Source: Pogonophryne albipinna
Lineage: Eukaryota; Chordata; Actinopteri; Perciformes; Artedidraconidae
Reading direction: 5' to 3'
NCBI GenBank assembly: GCA_028583405.1
Contig: CM053259.1
Coordinates: forward strand, 18,079,594-18,143,593
DNA length: 64,000 nucleotides
The position numbers and the translations under genes were made by a program. The notes under the pieces are model-generated. The model was given only the letters and a program-made list of their open reading frames with translations, ran no database searches and was not told where the DNA came from. Each line of letters starts with the position of its first letter. Positions within the stretch are counted from its first letter, which is position 1. Below are positions 10,786-22,233 of this stretch, piece after piece.

Positions 10786-12440
10786 TTACTCAACAATAAC
10801 ACATAATTATCCTTGTGTTTATTTATTTGTTTGATTAATAAACACACGTTGGAGTCCGTCAGGACCGAGGGTCGGAGCAGCTCATTTGCTTTACAGAATA
10901 TTACACCCGGAAGTAAGTATTCTCTCCGCTTCGCTTGACAAACCCCGTGATAGTCCTCAAGCTCTGTGATTGGAGAGTGTGCCGAGCGTCGAACAGCACT
11001 TGAAATGGGATGGAACCACGGCAGACTGTCCAAAACTGGATTTGAACGGGTCCACCCCGTCCCCCCCTCCCCCACCCCGTCCCCAGAACTACACATGCTG
11101 GCTATTGTGTTTCGCAACATGCTCTATGGCACTCCTCTACTGGGAGTTGTAGTTTTAAAAGACGTTTTCGTATTTCCCATAATAAGAAGTGGCCAGTATT
11201 AAACTGTGTACATCCCTGGAGGTTTAGGGGATAGGAAACACTCAAATGTAAAACATATAATTAATAAATGGGTGAAAATTGCTTGTGCCCATAATGGGCA
11301 GCATTACCCACATGCCAGCTAAGGTCAGAAGAGCTTTATTTAACAGCTGGTCTTATGTCTGTGACCCCTCCTGTTGTTCATTGATCAGCCTGAAACATTC
11401 ACTTGTCAAGGTTCAGAGGCACATTTTGCAAATATGGCAGTAGCCATCGATCATCTTAAGATAAGATATACTTTATTGATCCCAAGTTGGAAACATTTGC
11501 GTTACATCAGCATGTGTAACAGTTGTAAATATGCAGTGGTGTTTATTTGTAAATCATTTAGTATAATCACACAAATTCTGTGTTTTATATTTAATAATTC
11601 TGTGTTCTTTATTTATTGATTTTTCAATACCTGACAAGGCCGGAGATTAAAAACTTTGGTCGCAGGTTCCTCAACAGTGCATTACAAGACATCTATCAAT
11701 ATGTGTGTACCTCCACCATTAAACTGTCGTATTCTGCACATTTCTTATACTATCTACATACATCTTATATAAGAGTATAATACATAACATATGTATAATA
11801 TCAGTTAAAATAAGTGCTTCAACATAGTTAACATTGCTGGAGGTATACACAAAGTTTTTCATTCATTGCATAACTACACCGTTTGTGTATATGATATGTC
11901 AATAAACCTTAGAAAATCTTGAAAGGGATGTGCAAAATAGTGATTATATACAGTCTTTAATTAACTATTAGTAGAGAATAGGCCTAACGAGTAATGAATA
12001 TACTTTATGAAATTCAATAACATGCTTTAACCACTAGGTGTCCCTTTATATCAGCTGTGCACCTTTATTGTGTAAATACAGCCTATCTACCAATTGGATC
12101 AAATATAAAAGTCAGCCGAATTAGTGTTGATACTGCAAGGAGACGTATTGTGTGAAAAGAAATGTAAGATGTTGTTTAATGGCTGATATATTTATGGTCC
12201 ATGTCACGTTTTCAGTGTTGGCAGCAGTTCCTCATGTTTGTCTAGAAGTCTTCTCATCAGGGCTCTATAAATAGAGAACTACGGCAGATATGTAATATTT
12301 AATGCAGCCGAACCGTGTATTACAATGCCGTTATGTGATGACCTCCAAAGAGAAAAGCAAGCACACTCGGAATAAAGTGTTTTCGGTCTGTTTCCGGTAT
12401 TTGTTTATGATGATGTGATGTGAGATGTGAGACTGGAATT
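10786..12440. other. Unannotated interior between the inverted duplications
   Basis: Mixed sequence with a C-rich patch near 11060 and A/T-rich remainder. A fragment at 11456-11515 reads TACTTTATTGATCCC, a common fish retroposon tail in antisense. No gene is recognised. Confidence 0.35.
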
Positions 12441-12640
12441 GCACAGGGGAAAATAACGTATCTCTGCCACAATTTTAGATGCGGATTTTGTTAAACTAAT
12501 ACGTTTGCGCTTTGGACCAACACTATACATTGACGGGGAAGGGGGTAGCAATAAAGATTACACCATTAAACTGTTACACAACATAACAGAAATAATATCG
12601 ATAGCAGCGTCCCTAGCAACCACCTTGGTAACAATGAAAA
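12441..12640 (-). repeat. Inverted duplication, copy 2
   Basis: Reverse complement of 10585-10785. It sits inside the right terminal inverted repeat of the 10.57-kb element, so copy 1 could be a piece of a second, nested element of the same family. Confidence 0.85.
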
Positions 12641-12799
12641 CGTTGTATCAACACAATTTCCTGAAGTAATCTTCGTAATAACTAGCAAACTAAAGATCAT
12701 GTACATCCACTGCACACATAATCTGAAATAACAACTCATATTTCTCGCATCAAATGACATCAAAACGCATTTTAATCAATGGCCAAACTAACTTTAAAA

Positions 12800-13017
12800 T
12801 AGGCATTTTACACCGAGAAAAAAAACGAAGTTCGGCCATGTTTTTTTTTTCTGCAGGGAGAAATGTGAAGATCACGTGACATGGACGCCAGCCATTGGAA
12901 TGAATGGTGAAAAAAAACGTAGGGATCTTACAATTTCAGAGGCGTTTTTGTAGAAATACTACGTCCTACGTTGTGGACCAACGTAGTTATTACACGTTTT
13001 TTTATGAGACTGGGTTG
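12800..13017 (-). repeat. Right terminal inverted repeat of the 10.57-kb element
   Basis: Reverse complement of 2447-2661. The match stops where both arms read AAAATGCCTAT, which marks the inner boundary. Confidence 0.85.
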
Positions 13018-13024
13018 GGCAAAC

Positions 13025-15600
13025 ATATGTAGTAAATATACCACAAGTATATGCAATTTAATGCAACAATTTGAGCATGAATGCTTAATTTATTTTAGTT
13101 GCATGCATTTACTCCTGCAATCTATTGTTACATATTTTTGATCAATGAGCTCAATGGTGTGGATCTTAGACTCTGCGCAGTCACAAAGTCAACTCTCATT
13201 AGATTTTAAAATGCCCAATACAACGGTTAACAGTTGGTGAAGAGGAGTTAGCTGTGAAGTGATTGACACCAAGCAAGAGCACCAGGGAAGGTGCACATCC
13301 AGCTTACCTGCTCTCACTCTTATGTAATGTCCTCACAATGTATCTTCTCCTCTTCTCCTTCCTGCAGCTCCTCACCCCCCTCCCCCTGTCTTCTTACTCC
13401 TCCATTTGTCTGTCACTCTACATCTCCGCTCTCCTACACCTCCCTCAACCTTCTTCCTCCTGGCTCTCTCCCAAACCTTCCCCTCTTTATCTATCCTGAC
13501 CAGAGTCATTAAAACTTTCATAAGGCCAGTTCAGATTGCCAGACAAGTTCCGGTTTGATCTGCCGCCATGTTTGAAAGCAGGTGCACCTTTTAGCAAAGT
13601 GCTGACTCACGTAGTAAAAAATGCAATTAATGATTCAGCTTTTTGGATATTGTTGACAATGCTCTTCTCTGATCAATAAGCAAACATGGCAGAATAATCC
13701 TTTTCCCATCTAGAGGTCAAAGAGCAGGTTTTTTTGTATCTTAAGCTGATGCATTACACATTTCATCTTTCAATTATTACTGATAATGAACACAAGACTC
13801 AGAATGAATTGTGTTGCATGTCATGGTCTCAGGTGAGGAGGTATACCTGTGGTGTCACAGCTATCACAACACATCACAGAGGGACCTGCTCACGTGAGTC
13901 AGCAGCCTCATCATTACTCAGCTTATTGTCGCTGCAGAGCTCTTTGAAGGCAGGTAGTCGTTGATTTTCACTCTGCATCTTCTGAGCAGATAACAATAAA
14001 ACTCTAAAACAATGCACGTGACTTTGCAGGATATATAAATGGTGATAGTGCTTTGGTGTCATATCTGCTTCCTTGTACTTTCTTGCAGCAGTAAAGTGCA
14101 CTGAAACAAGACAGGAAGAATTATCTATATATAACTCGTTTCTACTGTCAAGCCATGAAACAAACAAATAAGTGATTTTATAAAGGGATGATGATGCAGG
14201 TGGATGCTTCTTGTATTCACGAACCATTAGATAGTTAATTCTGTCCAGAAACAGAGTCATGTTAGAGCCTTGTGTGGGGTGCTAAATGAATCATTTTGGA
14301 AATATAATTTAAGTTGCATTGTATTTAATTGGGAAATTCAACTTGTTTTAGAGATGTTGTTACAATCATGCACAGTCATGAATCTTTTCAATCAATCGCT
14401 GGCACTTCCCCAAGTAATAAAGCTTTTTACAGACACTATAAATAATTTAGATATTTTTCTTTACTCCTTTCATGTTGGTGTTAACACTTCCTCTCCAAAT
14501 ACTGCTGAACCGGGTAGCACACATCTGCAGGACAGCAATATAAGTTGCTGTGTTAAATTAAAAGGTGCATTTCTGTGCAGGTTTCCCCTAAAAATGAATT
14601 TGCCTCCTCTGATGTATTTTTTTACATGTTCCGAGGAGTTCCCCTCTTGCAGGTGCTGTTGCCTTGCAGCAATTCAACAGAGAGTTCACACCTGTCTGCC
14701 TAACGGTTGTGAAGAAGCTCAACAGGCATCCTTCAGCATGTCCTAGTTGAGAATAAATGCACCTGCTGGGTAATCCAGTCAGCCGGAGCATTAGTCTGCT
14801 GCTCGTGACGCACAGGTCGACTCAGTGGAGCCGTCATGGTTCTCTTTTTTACTGCTGGAAGATGACCTGGCCTGTCAATAACACAACTTCCAGTGGATCA
14901 TATTACTAATGATTGGCAGTAACTAAGCACATTTACTTGAGTACTTTACTACCTGCCTGCCCGTTCAATTATTGCACGTCACAGGAGTCTTTGAAGTTGG
15001 TATCTTGACAGCTATGAGTACTAACAATGACCATGTTTGGTGTTTACATTATCAATAATTATTTTGGAAGTTTTAAGTTGTTGTTAAGAGACAGGCTGTG
15101 CTTCAGGCTGCTTTGCTGGAAAATAGTAGGCTGGGCTTTTTGGTAGGATGATTTTCTAAATATTAGTTGCACTTCAGGGCTTTTCCAATTTACCCAAGCC
15201 TCAAGGTCTTTTTTCTTTACTTTCTTTTCCCATTTATTTAATAACTTAAGTTGTTTTAGGTACATAACTATAATAACAAATATTCTCAACAAAGAATTGA
15301 CCATGTATATTTATTAGGTTAAGATAAAACTTGATTGATTCCTTGGTGAAATGTACAAGCTACCCATCAGGATGAAAAATAGGCTTAAAAATGACCAGCT
15401 GCAACATTTAATATAACTAGAGAATGCAATTCCTGAAGAAATTGCAAGTGGGAATGCTTTATGCTGAAAAGCTGACCCTAAACTGCTATGCTGAAATGTA
15501 ATGTGTAAGAAGAAAGTGAAGAATTTAGATTGAAATTATACATGAACACTGGGGGCTTGAATGTGTGAAGGCTTGGAAAAGCAGCAGAATATTTTAACTG
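13025..15600. other. Gene-free stretch downstream of the large element
   Basis: A pyrimidine-rich tract lies at 13310-13500. A short Tol2-like motif (TTTACTTGAGTACTTTACT) lies near 14930-14950. I recognise no exon or complete element. Confidence 0.35.
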
Positions 15601-15617
15601 CAAACTTGTGAACTAAC

Positions 15618-16130
15618 TTGATGGCAAATGATATGTCGCCATGCCAACGGCATTTGATGACATCCCATAATACACTTAGATGCGTTGATGGCTGCATCGT
15701 TACCAAACCTGTGAAGTTTTGGGCCGTTTGGAGCATTTTCACTGAAGTTATGAGAAAACCGTGTTTCATGCCAAGCATTGTGTTGTCATGGCAACGGCAT
15801 TTGAAGAAATCTCAAAACTGTCCCGTAGATGTCTTCACGGCTGGACTGTTAGCACACATGTGAAATTTGAGCACTTTTTGAACCTTTTCATAGGAGTTAA
15901 TTATAGCGACATCGTCTTTTATGGCGAGGGATGCGTTTCCATGGAAACGGCATATGATGACACCCCATCATCGACGTAGAGCTGTTGAGGGCAGGACCAT
16001 TAACCATTATCTGAAGTCTGCTGCTCTGAGCATGTCAATTGGAGTTATGACATCATCGTGTTCCATGACACAGGTGTTTATATTTGAGCTAACTACGTGT
16101 CCAGAGATCAAAGGTTTCCATGGTGATCAG
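15618..16130 (+). repeat. Diverged tandem modules of about 150 bp
   Basis: The core ACGGCATTTGATGA / CAACGGCATTTGAAGA / ACGGCATATGATGA recurs with its ACGG at 15647, 15794 and 15947 (spacing 147 and 153 bp). Each core is followed by a GAAGTTATGA-like or GGAGTTATGA-like motif about 100 bp later, and a weaker fourth unit is suggested by TTTCCATGG at 16115. This is an old modular interspersed repeat; the following sequence to about 17000 seems to belong to it. Confidence 0.6.
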
Positions 16131-17015
16131 TGAGAGGAGAGCATTTTCATTGTTCTGAATGAGAGATAAACCTCTTACATGTGAACGTTTTGTTGAAGAA
16201 CCGTAACAGATATCGGTGACATTTCAAAGCGTGAAGCTTGTCAAGGAACTTGAGCATCTGAAGTGTACTTTTTGTGTACTTTCGGGTTAATAATGTGGCC
16301 TTTTTGGCAGATTAACTAAAGGTGTGCGGCTGCTGTGGTGGGGAAAGGTGAGGCTGAACTTACAATGGGGTTTAATGGAGACATGTTGAAAGTTTTTGTC
16401 ACTTCATGCCCTCAGGAGGCATTTTGACGAGATGTTTTCCTACGTTTGTCATGAAAAATTATGTTTCAGGAATGTAGGGTTTGGGAATTATGGCAGGTTT
16501 AAAAGAAAATATGAAAGCAAAATTAAATCTGTCCTCCACTCTAGCTGTGACATCACGCACTCTAAAATCTGAAGAAGGCCTCTTTACCAAGGTCTGAACA
16601 ATGTTTAATATCTCTAAAAGTAAGAATCCGATTTAAAAGTTGTGTTACACGAATAATGTCAGAAAGATGTGTAACATTTTAAAGTTAGAATGAGGTTTCT
16701 GAGTGAAAGTATGAAGGAGCAGTTAGCAGTTGAAGAAGGAGCAGTTAGCAGTTGAAGTTGCATGAAGATTGTTGAAGTCTGAAGAGTTTCTCCATTGACT
16801 TCCATGTTAAAAATTGATGAATTATGGGATGTATCTCTGGAATTATGAAAGTTATGAATGATAAAAGTAATAGGCATCGATTCCCGACCGAGCTGAACGT
16901 GTTGACGTTTGAACGGAGTTTCTGCGATGTTCAATGTGGGAGAAGAAGAGGCGCAAAATAACCCGGCGGAATAATAAAGAATGTCGTGCGTAGCATAATG
17001 AACATCAAAATGCAT
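16131..17015 (+). mobile_element. Probable continuation of the modular repeat
   Basis: Contains motifs typical of a fish interspersed repeat: CCATTGACTTCCATGTTAAA, then TTTGAACGGAG and AATAACCCGGCGGAATAATA near 16955-16975. There is a short direct repeat GAAGGAGCAGTTAGCAGTTGA at 16710-16755. Family and limits are uncertain. Confidence 0.35.
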
Positions 17016-17995
17016 CAACCATTATAATGCAATAATATTTATTATTGGGAAATGGCTTGTAGAGCAGAATACTAACACATGTTGCACTTTAATGCAGTTT
17101 ATTTAATGCATTTTCTTTAAACTTAAGTAACATTTTAAATGCAGTATATAGAATGTCTTCACTCTATTGTTACTTCTTGTATAAGTGAAATGTACTTCTC
17201 ACCACTCAAGATCAGATATAGTTTAGTCATTTTGCCAGTCAGTAGAAATTTGACACTATGAAGTGTAACAGTAACCCTGACAAAGTCAATGCAGTCTTCT
17301 TTGGTTGTTAAGAGCTTCTGAATGTCTAACTTTCAGACACCTCTAAGATCACATTAATCAGCCATAGGTTGCCTGCCAGAGAGCTTAGCTCACTACAAAA
17401 CACTCCTCAGGGCATAAGGTTAGCTCTGTGTGGTTAGATAACAGATAATCAGTGAGAAGAGGTGTTCGCTCCTCTGCCATGCAGCTCAGTAGCTTCTCCA
17501 ACCAGCACCATGACTTAGCTTGGTCGCTAAAGCCGCTGTTACCTAATGACAGAGTCCTGACGGAGCCACAGGCTGGCTGATTTAGACCATCCAGTTCAAA
17601 GCTTCTTGGTTTATGAGCCGGGCAGACCAGGTTTTACTGGTTTATGTGTGTGTTTGTGTGTGAAGAGTTGGGGATGGCTTTACAGTCACATCAATGTTAT
17701 GCAAACCTATTAGAGGTTGCAGTGCTATAGCTCCAGAGTGCTCAGGGCTCTCCTGCAGGGTCACACTCAAGATGACATCTCACTTCTGTTGAGTGTGAAT
17801 AATGTGGCCTGCTGGTAAAAAGGAAACAAGTGATAATCACAGTATCACAATGTCAAACAGTGCTACCATGACTCAAATGACTCACTCTGAAACTGCAGTA
17901 ATAAAGCGGTCAGAGTCTCAGGTTCAATCATTGAATATGGATTTTCTGACACTTCTTTAGCTATGTGTTTGTTTGTTTGTTTGTTTGTATATTTG
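17016..17995. other. Unannotated gene-free stretch
   Basis: No repeat boundary, RNA gene or exon recognised. A (GTTT)n tract is present at 17965-17985. Confidence 0.3.
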
Positions 17996-17997
17996 CT

Positions 17998-18210
17998 AAG
18001 GCTGCAACTCATCATTAACAGTATTGATTAATCTGCAAATCATTGTATGGACTAAACTATTAATCGTCTGGTCGGTACATTTTAAATTAAAGCCTAAAGT
18101 GTTATGATGATATAAAACAGAACAAATTGAACCCTAGCCAAATTGAAAGAGCATCAGCATTTTCTGCCAATTTTGACGATTAATCCATCAACAAAATAAA
18201 GTTATTTATT
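17998..18210. mobile_element. Old non-autonomous DNA transposon, GCTGCAACT family
   Basis: Opens AAGGCTGCAACTCATCATTA and includes ATTGATTAATCTGC and GACGATTAATCCATC, the signature of an abundant fish element with GGCTGCAAC ends. Diverged relatives in this window are near 24940, 28432, 28926, 37738 and 52386. Confidence 0.5.
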
Positions 18211-19890
18211 TGTATTAAATTTTTTTGTTACTGATTATGATCACAGATTCTATAGCACTCTATGTACAGAACAGTCTTTGAAAACTTGATGCTGATTCAT
18301 GTTTAAAAGGATGACCATGTAACTTTGAGACAAATATAGAACAATGATCTGCAACATTGGCAGGTTGAGTCTTCCTGAGGTACTTTGTGTATCTGTTCCC
18401 CCTCATTTCTTCTTATCTCCCTGTTGTTTATAAGAAAGGCAAAATGAAAATCACTTTTATACCCAACAGGGGTTGAATGTGCACACAACCCACCTTTTCC
18501 ACAGATGATACTTGTTCATATTATTGGACCATGACATGCTCGGTTTGATTTTATAGTTATTTCAGAATCTGAATCAAAATACCTTTATTTCATCCCACAG
18601 AGGGGAAATGTGCATTTGTGACTGCAAGAAAAGAGCCAAAGACAGCTTAATGTTACCTAAGAAGCATGCATTACACAAATAATAAAGATACAACATTTCA
18701 AAGAAAAATTACACAATTTACAAAATACACATCCTGTAACAGTTCTGAGATATAGCAGCCAGGTATATATTACACAGTTATTAACGGCATTACAAAACGT
18801 TCAAAGCTATTTATTTGGATTGTTCATCATTGCTGAGAAGGGCAACATGACATTTCTATTTGAAGCTAAATGGATGTCTGCCTGCATGTGTCTAAAGGCT
18901 TTTCAGACATTCATAACTTGTCTGTTGTGTTAAGTTTTTGAATGCATCCAGTGAATCATTCATATATGAGTGAGGTCAGTAGTTTGATGACTCAGCAGGG
19001 CCGTGTACTTTATAAGGCCATTAAAGAAAATGCTTGCTAGAACACCGACTGAATAAGCCCCGTGACTTTGACTTCCACTAATCATCTTAGGCAATGCATG
19101 GCTCCCAAGATGCCTGCATGGGAACACCTTTACTGTGCCGCAGCAGCATACGACTGGTGGTACTGTCACCATAATCATGCAATACTTAAAAATGCAATAC
19201 TTTTATCATGTTGTTGCTCAAACAAACATTTTTAATTAAGTCTTAAACCTTTTTCTTTATGATTTGAATTCCTGCAATGTACAAGAATGTTGCAAGAACC
19301 TCTCATTAGCAAAGAAACGCGGTAATTTGCATAATGCATGCAAACTAAATGTTAGACTTCATTAGAAGAAGAGAATCTTGGCAGGTGAAACCTCAAGTTA
19401 TACGGTATGCACTGCGCCACTGCAAACACAGCTAATAATTCAGCTTTACATTTAAAACGTTTGAAATGCTGCTTTAAGAGGTTTTATGTATTTGTTTTAT
19501 TCATATCTAACAACAACAACAATGTTAACATTGCTCATGCCTTGTGAGGGAAATGAATATATAGGCATTATAAAAATGAGAAATCATAAAAACCAGGACA
19601 AATCTAGTGCACTTTTTTGTTAGAAAAAAATAAGATACAATAAATAAAGACAGCAATTGAGTTACAGAGCAAAGGTAATAAAGACATTTGGGGATGTTCA
19701 AGTAAATACAGAGTATACCATATAACAAAAACCATATACAATAAATAGAAATATGAAAGCTCTAGGCTTTGTTTGTGTATGTGCTAAAACAAACTAGTTT
19801 GCAATAAAATATAAAACTGTCCTTATTCCTGTTATATTTGGAAAATGCTAGAAAGCACGTCAACTTTACTAACTCTTTGCTACCACAATA
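18211..19890. other. Unannotated gene-free stretch
   Basis: A retroposon-tail-like piece (CTTTATTTCATCCCACAGAG) lies at 18580-18605. The remainder is A/T-rich without recognisable features. Confidence 0.3.
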
Positions 19891-19903
19891 TAATTAATAT
19901 TTA

Positions 19904-21881
19904 CAGTGGTGTTCAGTAAGTACATTTTCTAGGCCTACTGTACTTAAGTACCATTTTGACATTTTTACTTTACTTGAGTATTAATTCCATTTTATGTTGT
20001 ACTTTGTACTTCTACTCCACTAAAATGTAGGGTTAATATTCTACTTTTACTCGACTACATTTTTGTAGTAGGCCTACCTTTGGTTACTGGGAGATATAGA
20101 TTAATGATAAACAATATGATCAACACTCAAATATTATTTACCCAGCAGTATAATTAAAACTAGCTGCACCTTCACCAGGTTGATAAACACATCAATAATT
20201 GTATTTAAAAACATGTAATATATATGATTGTGAAATGAGCCAATGTGCATAATGAGTACATTTTACTTTTGTTAGGCAGGTCACTCCACAGAAACTGCTC
20301 TCATTGCTGTCACTGAGGATCTGCACACTGCCAAAGCAGCATCCCTCTCCTCTGTCATCATCCTGTTGGACCTGTCAGCTGCATTCGACACGGTGAACCA
20401 TCAGATCCTCCTTCGCACTCTCCAAGAACTTGGAGTTTCAGGCTCTGCACTTTCCCTCCTCACCTCATACCTCAAAGACCGTACCTACAGGGTAACTTGG
20501 AGAGGGTCCGAGTCCGACCCTTGTCAATTAACTACAGGGGTCCCTCAGGGCTCTGTTCTTGGTCCCCTCCTCTTCTCCCTGTACACAAACTCGCTCGGAT
20601 CAGTCATTAGCCCGCATGGTTTTTCATACCACTGCTACGCTGACGACACCCAATTAATTCTGTCCTTTCCCCGCTCAGAGACCCAGGTCGTCGCACGCAT
20701 CTCTGCTTGTCTAGCTGACATCTCTCAGTGGATGTCTGCTCATCACCTCAAGCTCAAACTTGACAAGACTGAACTGCTTTTCCTTCCGGGAAAAGATTGT
20801 CCCACTCTTGACCTGACAATCAACATCGGCACCTCTGTTGTTTCCCCGACTCAGACTGCAAGGAATCTGGGTGTGATCCTAGATAACAACCTGTCCTTCG
20901 CTGCAAACATCGCTGCTACAACCCGTTGCTGCAGATACACGCTTTACAACATCAGGAAGATTCGTCCCCAGCTGACCCAGAAAGCCACGCAGGTTCTGGT
21001 CCAGGCTGGTCCAGTAGTCTAGGCTCTCGTCACCTCACGCCTAGACTGCAACTCCCTCCTGGCTGGTCTACCTGCATGTGCCATCCGACCTCTGCAGCTC
21101 ATCCAGAATGCAGCTGCTCGTCTGGTCTTCAACCTTCCAAAATTTTCCCACACCACTCCGCTCCTCCGCTCCCTTCACTGGCTTCCGGTAACTGCTAGAA
21201 TCCACTTCAAGACAATGGTACTTGCGTACCATGCTGCGAATGGATCTGGCCCTTCCTACATCCAGGACAGGGTTAAACTGTACACCCCAGCACGTGCACT
21301 CCGCTCTGCATCAGCCAAACGACTCGCTGCACCCTCGCTGCGAGGGGGACCCAAGTTCCCATCAGCAAAAACACGTGGGTTTGCTATCCTGGCTCCAAAA
21401 TGGTGGAATGAGCTCCCCATTGACATCAGGACAGCAGAAAGCCTGCACATCTTCCGGCGCAGACTGAAAACTCATCTCTTTCGACTCCACCTCGAGCGAT
21501 AGAATTACTAACAAAGAACTGCTAACAGAGCACTTATATACTAATAAAGGACTGGCTTATCTATAGCCAGTTGAGTAGCACTTGAAATGTTTGGCTCTAT
21601 GAAACCTGATGTACTTATATGATTCTGTTTTCTTCAAGGTTATGTCTTCCTGGTCGAATGTACTTATTGTAAGTCGCTTTGGATAAAAGCGTCAGCTAAA
21701 TGCAATGTAATGTAATGTAATGTTACTTTAAGTATATTTTGATGCTAATAGCCTACAACTTTTGTACTTTTACTTGAGTCACATTTGCAATGCAGGACTT
21801 TTACTTGTAACAGAGTATTCCTACACTCTGGTTGTTCTACTTTTACTTAAGTACAATATATGAGTACTTCTTCCCCCTCTG
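19904..21881. mobile_element. Tol2-like non-autonomous hAT interrupted by an L2 LINE
   Basis: Left part opens CAGTGGTGTTCAGTAAGTAC and is rich in TACTTAAGTA / TTTACTTGAGTA motifs. The right part (about 21722-21881) has the same motifs inverted and ends AGTACTTCTTCCCCCTCTG. These are Tol2-type hAT termini. The interior is occupied by an L2 fragment. A 15-bp direct repeat TATAATTAATATTTA flanks the composite (19889-19903, 21887-21901), longer than the 8 bp expected of hAT and offset 5 bp on the right. Confidence 0.6.
20276..21722 (+). mobile_element. 5'-truncated L2 LINE, reverse transcriptase C-terminal half
   Basis: The frame at 20276-21502 reads GHSTETALIAVTEDL, then LDLSAAFDTVNHQ, GVPQGSVLGPLLF and the catalytic CYADDTQL, followed by the LINE C-terminal segment (CNSLLAGLP, LHWLPVTARI, WWNELP). 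One in-frame TAG at 21020-21022 is the only break. The 3' UTR ends with TCGCTTTGGATAAAAGCG and an (ATGTA)n tail, a hallmark of fish L2. The endonuclease and the first half of the protein are missing. It is inserted into the Tol2-like hAT. Confidence 0.9.
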
Positions 21882-21959
21882 CACATTATAATTAATATTT
21901 AAATAGCCAGGCCTAGTAGTACAACCTTACTGTGTGAATTGTTTTATACGCTGATCTTG

Positions 21960-22020
21960 TTGCCGGGCCAACGCGACTTCCTATTGGCCGCCGCAGTATC
22001 ACGTGACAGTCCTGACGTCA
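21960..22020 (+). promoter_or_regulatory. Promoter block with inverted CCAAT, E-box and CRE
   Basis: An inverted CCAAT (CTATTGGCC, 21981-21989), a CACGTGAC E-box (about 22000-22007) and a perfect TGACGTCA CRE (22013-22020) lie in a GC-rich island directly before the predicted non-coding exon. This looks like a TATA-less RNA polymerase II promoter responsive to CREB/ATF-type factors. Activity is inferred. Confidence 0.55.
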
Positions 22021-22233
22021 TGGTGAGTGTCTGCAGGCTGAGCGGAGTATGTGCAGCGAAACAAGCTGAGAGAGTGTGGACTGATAGCAAGCCGGGGAAC
22101 TGCAGCTCCTGAGAGGCTCCTGCTGCTAGCTGTTGCCCTCCTAAAGTCTGTGAAACGTTTCACTGCTGAGACGCGAAGTAATGGACAATTAGAGAGACAT
22201 TCAACAGGCTTTCAACAGCTACTTAAAAGCGAG
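22021..22233 (+). other. Predicted non-coding first exon, probably ncald 5' UTR
   Basis: The stretch after the CRE block ends with a consensus donor, GCGAG/GTAAGTTG, at 22233/22234. It has no long coding frame. The next plus-strand gene is the calcium-sensor gene, whose first coding exon has an acceptor at 36117/36118 and only 53 nt of 5' UTR, so an upstream UTR exon is needed. Linking the two across a 13.9-kb intron is inference; alternative first exons are possible. Confidence 0.45.

Larger units (their letters stand above)
2447..13017. mobile_element. 10.57-kb composite element bounded by ~215-bp terminal inverted repeats
   Basis: The block 2447-2661 reappears as its near-perfect reverse complement at 12800-13017. 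Both ends begin CAACCCAGTCTCA and read through ACGTTGGTCCACAACGTAGG and GGCCGAACTTCG to TGTAAAATGCCTAT. Immediately outside lie identical 7-bp direct repeats GGCAAAC (2440-2446 and 13018-13024), so the two arms probably mark one insertion rather than two unrelated copies. The interior carries a decayed gene with promoter (4.55-4.98 kb), a BEL/Pao gag fragment, a hAT fragment, a SINE, a solo LTR and an internal inverted duplication. Several of these are later insertions, so the original element was shorter. I recognise no transposase, so the superfamily is open; a 7-bp target size fits few superfamilies. Confidence 0.6.

Noticed and set aside
10383..11120. 245-codon minus-strand open frame
   Set aside because: It crosses the solo LTR boundary and an inverted duplication whose other copy is frameshifted; no domain is recognisable.
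13874..14260. 128-codon minus-strand open frame
   Set aside because: No similarity recognised, no repeat or exon signals; length is within chance for this amount of sequence.
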